Source: Aquitalea denitrificans (GTDB lineage: Bacteria > Pseudomonadota > Gammaproteobacteria > Burkholderiales > Chromobacteriaceae). Taken from it: a stretch of 64,000 bases of DNA. The notes under the pieces are model-generated. The model was not told the DNA's origin. It was given only the letters and a program-made list of their open reading frames with translations, and searched no databases. The stretch is from assembly GCF_009856625.1 (NCBI RefSeq), contig NZ_CP047241.1, forward strand, positions 496,001 to 560,000. The letters are read 5' to 3'. Positions 36,965 to 44,361 of the stretch are shown here, one piece after another (within the stretch, counting starts at the first letter, position 1; each line of letters begins with the position of its first letter). A program made the translations under genes and the position numbers.

Positions 36965-37419
36965 AACAGTTGCTGATTGTGCATGCCAGCCAGACTGGCC
37001 ATACCTTGCAGTTGGTCGAGGCCTTTTGTCGCCCCTTGCATGTTCTGTCGACGGAGTTGCAGTTGTGCCGCATGCCGGCACAAGAGGCCACGCTGGACGA
37101 CTTGCTGAGTGCGGACGGCATTGTGCTGGCAACGCCGGAAAATTTCGGCTATATGGCGGGTAAAATGAAGGATTTTTTCGACCGGACTTTTTACCCGGCA
37201 CAGGGGCTGACCGCGGGCCTGCCCTATTTGATGCTGGTGTCGGCGGGGACGGACGGACAGGGCGCGATCCAGTCCATGCGCCGTATTGCTACCGGGTATG
37301 GCTGGAAAGAAGTATTACCGCCGGTGCTGGCCTGCGGTGAAGTCACGGCGGAGCATCTGGCGGCCGCAGAGCAGCAGGGGGAATACCTGGCTGCCGGTAT
37401 GCTGATTGGCCGCTGGTAG
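36961..37419 (+). CDS. Flavodoxin-like NAD(P)H-dependent oxidoreductase
   Basis: 152 residues, a flavodoxin fold. The FMN-phosphate loop is HASQTGHTLQLVEAF and the second FMN-binding loop is ATPENFGYMAGKMKDFFDRTFYPA. Likely a small quinone reductase or electron carrier; no specific partner is evident. ATG 36961 overlaps the stop of the DUF1853 gene. It ends 132 bp before the converging fnr. Confidence 0.85.
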   Translation: MKQLLIVHASQTGHTLQLVEAFCRPLHVLSTELQLCRMPAQEATLDDLLSADGIVLATPENFGYMAGKMKDFFDRTFYPAQGLTAGLPYLMLVSAGTDGQGAIQSMRRIATGYGWKEVLPPVLACGEVTAEHLAAAEQQGEYLAAGMLIGRW

Positions 37420-37501
37420 GCTCAGTTAGCGCACCGTCGCCAAAAGGTGTAGGTCTTCCGGTGAATGGTCGATTCTTGCCCGAAGGGGCAAGATGCAAAA
37501 A

Positions 37502-37533
37502 GGGCGATGCGCCGCTTGCCGCAGCCATCGCCC
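37502..37533 (-). terminator. Terminator of fnr
   Basis: On the minus strand GGGCGATG ... CATCGCCC with an inner GC-rich loop, then TTTTTGC, 19 bases after the fnr stop. Confidence 0.8.
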
Positions 37534-37551
37534 CTGGAGTGAAGTGCCTGC

Positions 37552-38298
37552 TTACACGCCGTTGGCGTGGGTGCAGCCGGAAATCAGGTCTTTCAGCGCA
37601 TCTGCCTTGATCAGCTGGATGTGCTTGTGGTCCACGCTCAGCCAACCTTGCTGCTGGAATTTCGACAGGGTACGGCTGACGGTTTCCAGCTTGAGGCCAA
37701 GGAAGCTGCCGATTTCTTCACGGCTCATGCGCAGAATGAAGTCATTGGCAGCAAAACCACGGGTAGACAGGCGCTGTGACAGATTCAGCAGGAAGGCAGC
37801 CAGACGTTCTTCTGCCTTCATGTTGCCAAGCAGCAGCATGACGTTCTGGTCACGCACGATTTCGCGGCTCATCAAGCGGAAAAAGTGATGCTGCAGGCTG
37901 GGGATGTCACGGCCCAGGCTTTCCATGCGGCCAAATGGCAGTTCGCATACTTCGCTGTCTTCCAGCGCGATGGCATCGCAACCGTGGACGTTGGAGGAAA
38001 TACCGTCCAGGCCCATGAGTTCGCCGGACATCAAAAAGCCGGTAACCTGCTCGCGGCCATCCTGGCTGGCGACGCTGGTCTTGAAGAATCCGGTGCGCAC
38101 GGCAAACAGCGATTTGAATGCCTCGCCGCTGCGGAACAGGTACTCGCCACGCTTGAGGCGGCGGCTCTGACGGATCACGGCATCCAGCTGTGTCATTTCG
38201 TCGCGGTTCAGCCCGATGGGCAGGCAGAGTTCGCGCAGGCTGCAGTTGGAGCAGGACACCTTCAGTGCGTGCAGAGTGTGTTGGTTTTGGTCTGACAT
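37552..38298 (-). CDS. fnr: FNR-type oxygen-sensing regulator
   Basis: 248 residues, Crp/Fnr family. The [4Fe-4S] ligands are all present: Cys16, Cys19 and Cys25 (SCSNCSLRELCLP) and Cys118 (SEVCELPF), with the same 93-residue spacing between the last two as E. coli Fnr. The C-terminal helix-turn-helix (MSREEIGSFLGLKLETVSRTLSKF) has the E..SR recognition pattern of Fnr. It activates anaerobic genes when oxygen is low. ATG 38298 is chosen; upstream in-frame residues cover the promoter region. It is divergent from hemN, with a Fnr-like site between. Confidence 0.95.
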   Translation of the reverse strand: MSDQNQHTLHALKVSCSNCSLRELCLPIGLNRDEMTQLDAVIRQSRRLKRGEYLFRSGEAFKSLFAVRTGFFKTSVASQDGREQVTGFLMSGELMGLDGISSNVHGCDAIALEDSEVCELPFGRMESLGRDIPSLQHHFFRLMSREIVRDQNVMLLLGNMKAEERLAAFLLNLSQRLSTRGFAANDFILRMSREEIGSFLGLKLETVSRTLSKFQQQGWLSVDHKHIQLIKADALKDLISGCTHANGV

Positions 38299-38328
38299 CG
38301 AGTGTTTTGTACAACCCTGTAAAGAAGC

Positions 38329-38342
38329 TTGACCCTTGTCAA
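38329..38342. promoter_or_regulatory. Predicted FNR box between fnr and hemN
   Basis: TTGAC-CCTT-GTCAA is a perfect inverted repeat with the half-sites and spacing of FNR boxes (TTGAT-N4-ATCAA). Its centre is 75 bp before hemN and 37 bp before fnr, a position suited to activating hemN and to repressing fnr itself. Confidence 0.7.
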
Positions 38343-38410
38343 AGCGGAATTCACACGTTTTCCGCAAATTTACCAGTCCACCTGACGTTTGACTATCAAT
38401 ACCCGACGAC

Positions 38411-39817
38411 ATGCACACCACCCATCCGTTTTCGCCTACCCACTGTGAGTTCGACCGAGAGTTGATCGAACGTCTTGATGGCTCAGGCCCAAGATACACT
38501 TCTTACCCGACCGCAGACCGGTTTACCCCGGCGTTTGGCGAGAAGGACTATAAACACTGGCTGAAGCAACGCCACCTGGGCATGCATCAGAACGCAATAT
38601 CATTGTACGTTCACATCCCGTTCTGCAACACGGTTTGTTACTACTGCGGCTGTAACAAAATCATCACCAAGGACAAAACCCGCGCCGACCGCTATCTCGA
38701 CTATCTGGAAAAAGAGATCAAGCTGGTTGCCGCCTCCCTTGGCTGTCGGGAAAAACTCATCCAGCTGCACTTTGGTGGCGGCACGCCGACCTTCCTGTCC
38801 GACGAGCAGTTGGACCGGTTGATGACCATGCTGCGTGCGCACTTCGATTTTTTGCCGGAGGGAGAATATTCCATCGAGATCGACCCGCGCAAGGTCGGTC
38901 GCGAGACCGTGCATCATCTGGCGCGTCTGGGTTTCAACCGCATGAGCGTGGGCATCCAGGACTTTGATCCGCAGGTGCAACAGGCGGTCAACCGGGTGCA
39001 GAGCGAGGAGGAAACGGTAGCGGTGATAGAAGCAGCGCGCGAGGCCGGTTTCAAGTCGGTCAGCGTTGATCTGATCTATGGCCTGCCGCTGCAGACGCGT
39101 GAATCGCTCAAACGCACGCTGGACAAGGTGATTGCCATTGGTCCGGACCGGCTGGCGCTGTACAACTATGCCCACCTGCCCACCGTATTCATGCCGCAGC
39201 GGCGTATCAACGAAGCTGATCTGCCGCTGCCCAGCACCAAGCTGGATATCCTGCAGGACGCGGTTAAGAGCCTTGCCGATGCCGGCTATGTCTTTATCGG
39301 TATGGACCACTTTGCCAAGCCGGAGGACGATCTGGCCATTGCGCTGCGTCAGGCCCGTCTGCAGCGTAATTTCCAGGGCTATTCCACCCATGCCGATTGC
39401 GACATGATCGGCCTTGGCGTGTCTTCCATCGGCAAGGTTGGCCCCTGTTACAGCCAGAACGAAAAAGACGTGGACAGCTATTACGCAGCCCTTGATGAAG
39501 GCCGGCTGCCGGTGATGCGCGGCATGGTGCTGGATCAGGACGACATCCTGCGCCGTGGCATCATCCAGGCGCTGATGTGTCGTTTCTCCTTGTCGGTAGA
39601 GGCGATCGAACAGGTGCACGGCATCAATTTCGCCGATTATTTTGCCGCCGAGCTGCCTGCCATCCGCGAATTCCACAAGCAGGGTCTGCTGACTTTTGAT
39701 GGTGACTTCCTGATGGTGGAGCCCAAGGGACGCTTCCTGATCCGCAATATCGCCATGTTGTTTGACCGTCACCTGCGAGAACGTGAGACCAAGGCACGAT
39801 ATTCGAAGACAATTTGA
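38411..39817 (+). CDS. hemN: Oxygen-independent coproporphyrinogen III oxidase
   Basis: 468 residues. Radical-SAM enzyme converting coproporphyrinogen III to protoporphyrinogen IX without oxygen. The cluster ligands are Cys72, Cys76 and Cys79 in FCNTVCYYCGC; other typical blocks are FGGGTPTFLS and RYTSYPTADRF near the N-terminus, which distinguish HemN from HemW. It is divergent from fnr and probably induced by it through the FNR box at 38329-38342. Confidence 0.95.
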   Translation: MHTTHPFSPTHCEFDRELIERLDGSGPRYTSYPTADRFTPAFGEKDYKHWLKQRHLGMHQNAISLYVHIPFCNTVCYYCGCNKIITKDKTRADRYLDYLEKEIKLVAASLGCREKLIQLHFGGGTPTFLSDEQLDRLMTMLRAHFDFLPEGEYSIEIDPRKVGRETVHHLARLGFNRMSVGIQDFDPQVQQAVNRVQSEEETVAVIEAAREAGFKSVSVDLIYGLPLQTRESLKRTLDKVIAIGPDRLALYNYAHLPTVFMPQRRINEADLPLPSTKLDILQDAVKSLADAGYVFIGMDHFAKPEDDLAIALRQARLQRNFQGYSTHADCDMIGLGVSSIGKVGPCYSQNEKDVDSYYAALDEGRLPVMRGMVLDQDDILRRGIIQALMCRFSLSVEAIEQVHGINFADYFAAELPAIREFHKQGLLTFDGDFLMVEPKGRFLIRNIAMLFDRHLRERETKARYSKTI

Positions 39818-39826
39818 TGTATTGAT

Positions 39827-39863
39827 CCCTGTTTTCCAAGGGGAATCCCTTAAAAAAACAGGG
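39827..39863 (+). other. Hairpin just after hemN
   Basis: CCCTGTTTT pairs with AAAACAGGG around an inner AAGGG-GAAT-CCCTT stem. It lies 9 bases past the hemN stop and directly before a second, terminator-type hairpin. Confidence 0.55.
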
Positions 39864-39865
39864 AA

Positions 39866-39890
39866 AAAAGCCCGCTTTTAGCGGGCTTTT
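39866..39890 (+). terminator. Bidirectional terminator, hemN / nsrR
   Basis: AAAAGCCCGC-TTTTA-GCGGGCTTTT with A and T flanks between the converging hemN and nsrR. Confidence 0.92.
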
Positions 39891-39921
39891 TGTTTGAAAA
39901 GTGATGGTTTTTTACAACACA

Positions 39922-40407
39922 TTACGATTGATGATCAGCGTCATCCGCAGGGCTAGGCTCCACTTGCAGCCCTTTGGGCTGGCGATGCAGGCGAATGATG
40001 GCCTCGCCGGTGGGGCTGGCCATGATGTTACGCAGGGTGTAACTGTCCAGGGTGCTGAAAAATGCCTGCATTCCAACATCCAGCAGTGCCTTCAACTGGC
40101 AGTCCTGCCGTAGCGCACAAGGCGGCTCGGCGCAGTCGATCAGTGGAGCATTGCCTTCGAGCACCCGGATGATTTGCCCCAGGCGGTAATGCTCGGGCGG
40201 CTGGGCCAGTGCCAGCCCGCCACCCTTGCCGCGGCTGTTGTTCAGCCAGCCTTGCTGGCCCATGAAATGCACCACCTTCACCAGATGATTGCGCGACACG
40301 GCAAAGCGTTCGGCAATCTCGCTGATGGTGACCGGCTGGGCGCGGTCGCGGTGCGTCAGATACATCAGCACGCGCAGGCCAAGATCGGTAAATCGGTTCA
40401 GTTGCAT
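39922..40407 (-). CDS. nsrR: NsrR-type Rrf2 family nitric-oxide-sensing repressor
   Basis: 161 residues, Rrf2 winged helix. The start MQLNRFTDLGLRVLMYL is the typical NsrR N-terminus, and the three Fe-S Cys are at 92, 97 and 103 with the C-x4-C-x5-C spacing of NsrR. Nitric oxide destroys the cluster and relieves repression. The regulated gene hmp lies 148 bp upstream on the same strand and has two NsrR-like operators. The in-frame extension to 40485 is not family-like. Confidence 0.93.
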   Translation of the reverse strand: MQLNRFTDLGLRVLMYLTHRDRAQPVTISEIAERFAVSRNHLVKVVHFMGQQGWLNNSRGKGGGLALAQPPEHYRLGQIIRVLEGNAPLIDCAEPPCALRQDCQLKALLDVGMQAFFSTLDSYTLRNIMASPTGEAIIRLHRQPKGLQVEPSPADDADHQS

Positions 40408-40555
40408 TGGGCGGGAAGGCGGGGTGGACAGTGCCGCGCAGGATACTCCGCACGGCGCTGCCTCACAATGTGCGATGACAAACAAACTACGAGCAGGCGG
40501 TGGGCCGCTGGCAGCCGCCCGTCAGGACGGCCAGACCAGTTGCGGTGCGCCTTTC

Positions 40556-41779
40556 CTAGTCGGCCGCGATGGCGTTGGAGCCGAACACTTCCATATGAAT
40601 GCGGTCGGCCAGTACGCCGGCATCACGCAGCTGGCGTCGTTGTTGCTGCATGAAAGCAACCGGACCGCACAGGTAGTAGTCGGCATCCTGCTGCAGCGCA
40701 TGCGCTTGAATGGCGGCGGCATCAATACGGCCAGCCTGATCGAAATCCTTGCCGGCTTTTTCGCTGGCCGATGGTGTTTCATAGAACACGGCCTGTTGCA
40801 GCTGCGGGTAGCGCTGCACCAGCGCACTGACCTCCTGTTTCATGGCATGCACCTGGCCATGACGCGCGGCGTGCAGGTAGCGGATGGGACGCTGGCTACC
40901 GCTTTCCACCAGATGCTTGAGCATGGACAGCAGCGGAGTCTGGCCTACTCCGGCGCTGATCAGCACCACCGGGGTATCGCGATCCTGATGCAGCACGAAG
41001 TCACCGAACGGCGGCGAAACCTGCAAGATGTCGTCCTCTTGCAATGCCGTGTGTAATTGACCTGACACCTTGCCCGCCGGTGCATCACCCTGGGCAACTT
41101 CACGTTTTACCGAAATGCGCAGCCAGTCCTTGCCGGGTGCATCAGACAGGCTGTATTGACGCGGTTGACTCAGGCCCCACTCGGGAATGAAGCGCTGTAC
41201 CGATACATACTGGCCCGGCTGGAAGTCGGGCAGGGCACCACCATCGGCTGCCTGCAGGTAAAACGAGGTGATCTCCGTGCTTTCCTGCTGTTTTTTCACC
41301 ACACGGAACGGACGCCAGCCGCTCCAGCCGCCTGGCTGGGTGGCTGCGCGCTGATACAGGCTGCTTTCCAGATTGATCAGCAGGTCAGCCAGTTGCTGAT
41401 AGGCTGCAGCCCAGGCATCCAGCAGGCTGTCCGGGGCGGCTTCTTCACCCAGCACTTCGCGGATGGAGGCCAGCAGATGCTTGCCGACGATGGGGTAGTG
41501 CTCGGCACGGATACCCAGGCTGACATGTTTGTGCGCCACGCGTTCCAGCACCGGCAGCAGTACTTCGGGGGCGTCGATGTGCTCGGCATAGGCAGCCACG
41601 GCCATGGCCAGTGCCTGCTGCTGTTGGCCGGCATGCTGGTGCCCCTGATTGAAGATGTTTTTCAGTTCCGGATTGTGTTGGAACATGCGCTGGTAGAAGT
41701 GGCTGGTTAGCAGCACACCATGCTGTTTCAGGATGGGGGCGGTGGATTTGACGAGCTGGCGGATTTCGCTACTGAGCAT
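40556..41779 (-). CDS. hmp: Flavohemoprotein nitric oxide dioxygenase
   Basis: 407 residues. Oxidises nitric oxide to nitrate with oxygen and NAD(P)H. The N-terminal globin (1-138) has the proximal His85 in RVAHKHVSL. It is followed by an FAD domain (RQYSLSDAPGKDWL) and an NAD domain (VVLISAGVGQTPLLSML). AAGGA precedes ATG 41779. Two predicted NsrR operators lie upstream and nsrR is encoded directly downstream, giving a self-contained nitric-oxide detoxification unit. Confidence 0.97.
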   Translation of the reverse strand: MLSSEIRQLVKSTAPILKQHGVLLTSHFYQRMFQHNPELKNIFNQGHQHAGQQQQALAMAVAAYAEHIDAPEVLLPVLERVAHKHVSLGIRAEHYPIVGKHLLASIREVLGEEAAPDSLLDAWAAAYQQLADLLINLESSLYQRAATQPGGWSGWRPFRVVKKQQESTEITSFYLQAADGGALPDFQPGQYVSVQRFIPEWGLSQPRQYSLSDAPGKDWLRISVKREVAQGDAPAGKVSGQLHTALQEDDILQVSPPFGDFVLHQDRDTPVVLISAGVGQTPLLSMLKHLVESGSQRPIRYLHAARHGQVHAMKQEVSALVQRYPQLQQAVFYETPSASEKAGKDFDQAGRIDAAAIQAHALQQDADYYLCGPVAFMQQQRRQLRDAGVLADRIHMEVFGSNAIAAD

Positions 41780-41790
41780 GGTGGATCCTT

Positions 41791-41813
41791 AAGGTGTGTG
41801 TTAAATACATTTT
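41791..41813. promoter_or_regulatory. Predicted NsrR operator, proximal to hmp
   Basis: AAGGTGTGTGTT / AAATACATTTT agrees with the E. coli NsrR consensus (AAGATGCATTT-N-AAATGCATCTT) at most conserved positions, best in the right half. It lies 12 bp before the hmp start and covers an AT-rich -10-like stretch. Confidence 0.55.
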
Positions 41814-41858
41814 ATTGGGCGAGTTTGAAGTCTCGACACAACGCGTTTGGGAAAATTA

Positions 41859-41880
41859 AAGTGTATTTGCAATACATCTT
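41859..41880. promoter_or_regulatory. Predicted NsrR operator, distal, between hmp and the chemotaxis receptor gene
   Basis: AAGTGTATT-TGC-AATACATCTT is a close inverted repeat matching the NsrR consensus in both halves. The centre is 90 bp from hmp and 160 bp from the divergent receptor gene. Confidence 0.72.
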
Positions 41881-42029
41881 ATACGGAGTAATACCACACC
41901 GGCAAGTACTGCTTATTAACCATAAAAGAGAGATGGATTTGCTTGTTGCGATGCGAAATGGTGGCGCTATAAACAAACAATACGTTTTACCGAATGACCG
42001 CTGTTTTGCTTGTTGCCAAGGAGTTTTGC

Positions 42030-43979
42030 ATGCTTCGCTACTGTTCACGCCGGATGCAGCGTTTGAGCTACCCCACCCGTTTTGCCCTGATTGGGGCCGT
42101 ATTTGTTGTTGCGCTGGCATATCTCACCTACGGCTTGTACCGCAGCAATCAGGACAGCGTGGATTTTTCCAGCAAGGAGCGCGTGGGCGTGCAGTATCTG
42201 CAGCCAGCCATGTCCTTGCTGCTGGCTCTTGAGCAAGCACAGACCGCAGCTGACAGCGGAGGGAAGGTGTCCGACGCCTTGCAACAGCAATGGCAGGCGC
42301 TGCAGCAGACACATACCGCATTGAATGCGCAGTTACAGCTTGATGCGGGCTGGTCGGCCCTGGATGCTTCCTGGAAGAAGCTGCAGGCCGCGCCGCAGCC
42401 AGCAAACTATCAAGCCATGGCCAACAGCCTGGTGGACCTGAGCGGCATGGCCAGCGACCAGTCCAATCTGACGCTGGACCCGGACATTGATACCTTCTAC
42501 CTGATGGATATCCTGACCGTGCAATGGCCTGTCTGGCTGACCCGCACCACACAGGCCAACGGCCTGCTGCAAGTATCCGCAGGGCAGCCGCTGCCTGCCG
42601 CCGCCAGGGACAAAGTTCTGGGACTGGCTCCGCAAATCAGCGAGAGCTTGCAGAACATGCAGCATGATCTGGCAAAGGCCGTGGAGTATAACGCCACGCT
42701 GAAATCCGGCTTTGCCGGCTTGGATGAGAAACTGGCGGCACAAACCAGGGCAAATGCGGGTGAACTGGCCAAGGCCATCGGTGGGCAGCCCTACCGCCCA
42801 GCTGGTCTGCAGGCCGCGAGCCTGGACGTGGCGGGGCAATTCCAGCAACTGGCCTTGAGCCGTCTGGACAGCCTGCTGGATGCGCGGATTGCTCGCATCC
42901 AGTGGCAGAGGAATGTGTACCTGATCTGTGCTGGTCTGGCCTTGCTGGTAACAACTGCCTTGTTCATCACGCTGTACATGTCGATTACCGCACAACTGGG
43001 TGGTGAGCCATTCTATGTACAGGAAGTGGTGGCGCAGATTGCTGCCGGCCGGCTGGATACCAGCATTACCTTGCTGGCGAATGACGACTCCAGCCTGCTG
43101 GCGGCCATCCGCCAGATGCGCAACCAGTTGCGCGATACGGTCAGCCAGCTGGTGCAGACATCGCAGCAACTGGATGGTGCTGCTCATGATGTTGCCGAGG
43201 GAGCCAGCCTGGTGGCCAGCAGCAGCGATCGCCAGTCCGAGGCGGCCTCCAGCATGGCCGCTGCGGTGGAGCAATTGAGTACCAGCCTGTCGGTGAGTGC
43301 CGAACGTTCGGTTGAAGCCAATGCCCTGTCGCGCTCGGCAGTGGCCGAATCCGGTAGCGGTACCCAGGTGATCCAGGGGGCCGGGCGCAGCATGCAGAGC
43401 ATTGTGCGTGAAATATCGACGATATCGGAAACCATCCAGGAACTGGGAAGACAGTCGGAATCGATTGTCAGCATTGTGGATGTGATTCGTGATGTGGCGG
43501 ATCAGACCAATCTGCTGGCCCTTAATGCCGCCATCGAGGCTGCACGGGCCGGTGAGCAGGGGCGCGGCTTTGCCGTGGTGGCCGACGAAGTACGCAAGCT
43601 GGCAGAGCGCACCGCCAACTCCACCACCGAAATCGGTGGGATCGTGCAGCAAATCCAGTACACAGCACGGCAGGCGGCGGGCAATATGCAAAGCGGCATG
43701 CAAACGGTGGAAGCCGGCCAGCAACATGCCCAGGATGCGGGCGCTGCCATTGTTTCCATCCAGCAGCAGATTGATCAGGTACAGCAGGCGGTGGCAGAAA
43801 TCCAGATGGCTTTGAACGAACAGAGCCATACCAGCCAGGTACTGGCCAAGAATGTGGAGCAGGTGGCACAGATGTCGGAGGAGAACAGCCGGGCAATGAA
43901 GGGGACGGCAGAAACGGTGGGACAGTTGAAGGGCTTGTCCGAACAGCTGAGTGTGCTGGCCAGGCGTTTTACCGTGTGA
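42030..43979 (+). CDS. Methyl-accepting chemotaxis protein
   Basis: 649 residues. Membrane helix 1 is at about 17-37 and helix 2 at about 292-316. Between them is a mostly helical periplasmic region of about 250 residues (four-helix-bundle-like). A HAMP-like segment follows (LGGEPFYVQEVVAQIAAGRL), then a cytoplasmic signalling domain with the invariant hairpin tip DQTNLLALNAAIEAARAGEQGRGFAVVADEVRKLAERT. There is no C-terminal CheR-tethering pentapeptide. The ligand is unknown. ATG 42030 follows AAGGAG. It is divergent from hmp and shares its NsrR-containing upstream region. Confidence 0.93.
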   Translation: MLRYCSRRMQRLSYPTRFALIGAVFVVALAYLTYGLYRSNQDSVDFSSKERVGVQYLQPAMSLLLALEQAQTAADSGGKVSDALQQQWQALQQTHTALNAQLQLDAGWSALDASWKKLQAAPQPANYQAMANSLVDLSGMASDQSNLTLDPDIDTFYLMDILTVQWPVWLTRTTQANGLLQVSAGQPLPAAARDKVLGLAPQISESLQNMQHDLAKAVEYNATLKSGFAGLDEKLAAQTRANAGELAKAIGGQPYRPAGLQAASLDVAGQFQQLALSRLDSLLDARIARIQWQRNVYLICAGLALLVTTALFITLYMSITAQLGGEPFYVQEVVAQIAAGRLDTSITLLANDDSSLLAAIRQMRNQLRDTVSQLVQTSQQLDGAAHDVAEGASLVASSSDRQSEAASSMAAAVEQLSTSLSVSAERSVEANALSRSAVAESGSGTQVIQGAGRSMQSIVREISTISETIQELGRQSESIVSIVDVIRDVADQTNLLALNAAIEAARAGEQGRGFAVVADEVRKLAERTANSTTEIGGIVQQIQYTARQAAGNMQSGMQTVEAGQQHAQDAGAAIVSIQQQIDQVQQAVAEIQMALNEQSHTSQVLAKNVEQVAQMSEENSRAMKGTAETVGQLKGLSEQLSVLARRFTV

Positions 43980-44249
43980 TCAGGCCGGGCTGCACAAAGT
44001 GAAAGGCCGCTGGGAAGCGGCCTTTGTCATGGTGAGGTGGCGAAAAAAACTGCCGGGTGTGTCGTCCTCGCTGCTGGACTCGACAGCCTGGGTTGGCAGG
44101 TGCTGATCGACCCAGTCCAGATCATCCAGTTCGGCCAACATGGCCTGACGTGCATTCTGGCGCTGGCCGGAGCGGCTGTTGCGGTGTGCTCCACCCTTTT
44201 TCAGCAAGGGCGAGCAGGCGTAGGGATTACGCGGCTTCAGGGTGTGCAT
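43980..44249 (-). CDS. Putative small basic protein (uncertain)
   Basis: 89 residues starting MHTLKPRNPYACSPLLKKGG, with a GGAGAAG ribosome site directly upstream (start 44249). The opening (KPRNP..SPLLKKGGAH..S..GQRQ) resembles small conserved proteobacterial proteins of unknown function seen in other genomes, from memory and not checked. No membrane segment. The last codons run through the hairpin at 44002-44025 and end directly at the stop of the chemotaxis gene, so the 3' end doubles as that gene's terminator. It follows betA on the same strand by 112 bp. Confidence 0.5.
   Translation of the reverse strand: MHTLKPRNPYACSPLLKKGGAHRNSRSGQRQNARQAMLAELDDLDWVDQHLPTQAVESSSEDDTPGSFFRHLTMTKAASQRPFTLCSPA
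44002..44025 (+). terminator. Hairpin at the end of the chemotaxis gene
   Basis: AAAGGCCGC-TGGGAA-GCGGCCTTT, 23 bases past the receptor stop. Strong stem, T run only three bases; usable on both strands. Confidence 0.75.
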
Positions 44250-44307
44250 TTTCTTCTCCATGCATGCAGCTGCGGTGCAGCCACTGCATGGCATTGTAGA
44301 AAGTGCG

Positions 44308-44327
44308 GCGGCGCAGTCAAGCGCCGC
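44308..44327 (-). terminator. Weak terminator-like hairpin after betA
   Basis: On the minus strand GCGGCGC-TTGACT-GCGCCGC, then CGCACTTTCT, 35 bases beyond the betA stop. The lack of a real T run leaves it uncertain. Confidence 0.4.
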
Positions 44328-44361
44328 ATCATCCTTCCACCTTCCACGACATCCCACAAAA

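Noticed and set aside
38388..38399. TTGAC-T-ATCAA before hemN as a second FNR box.
   Set aside because: The half-sites are separated by one base instead of four, so it does not fit the FNR spacing.
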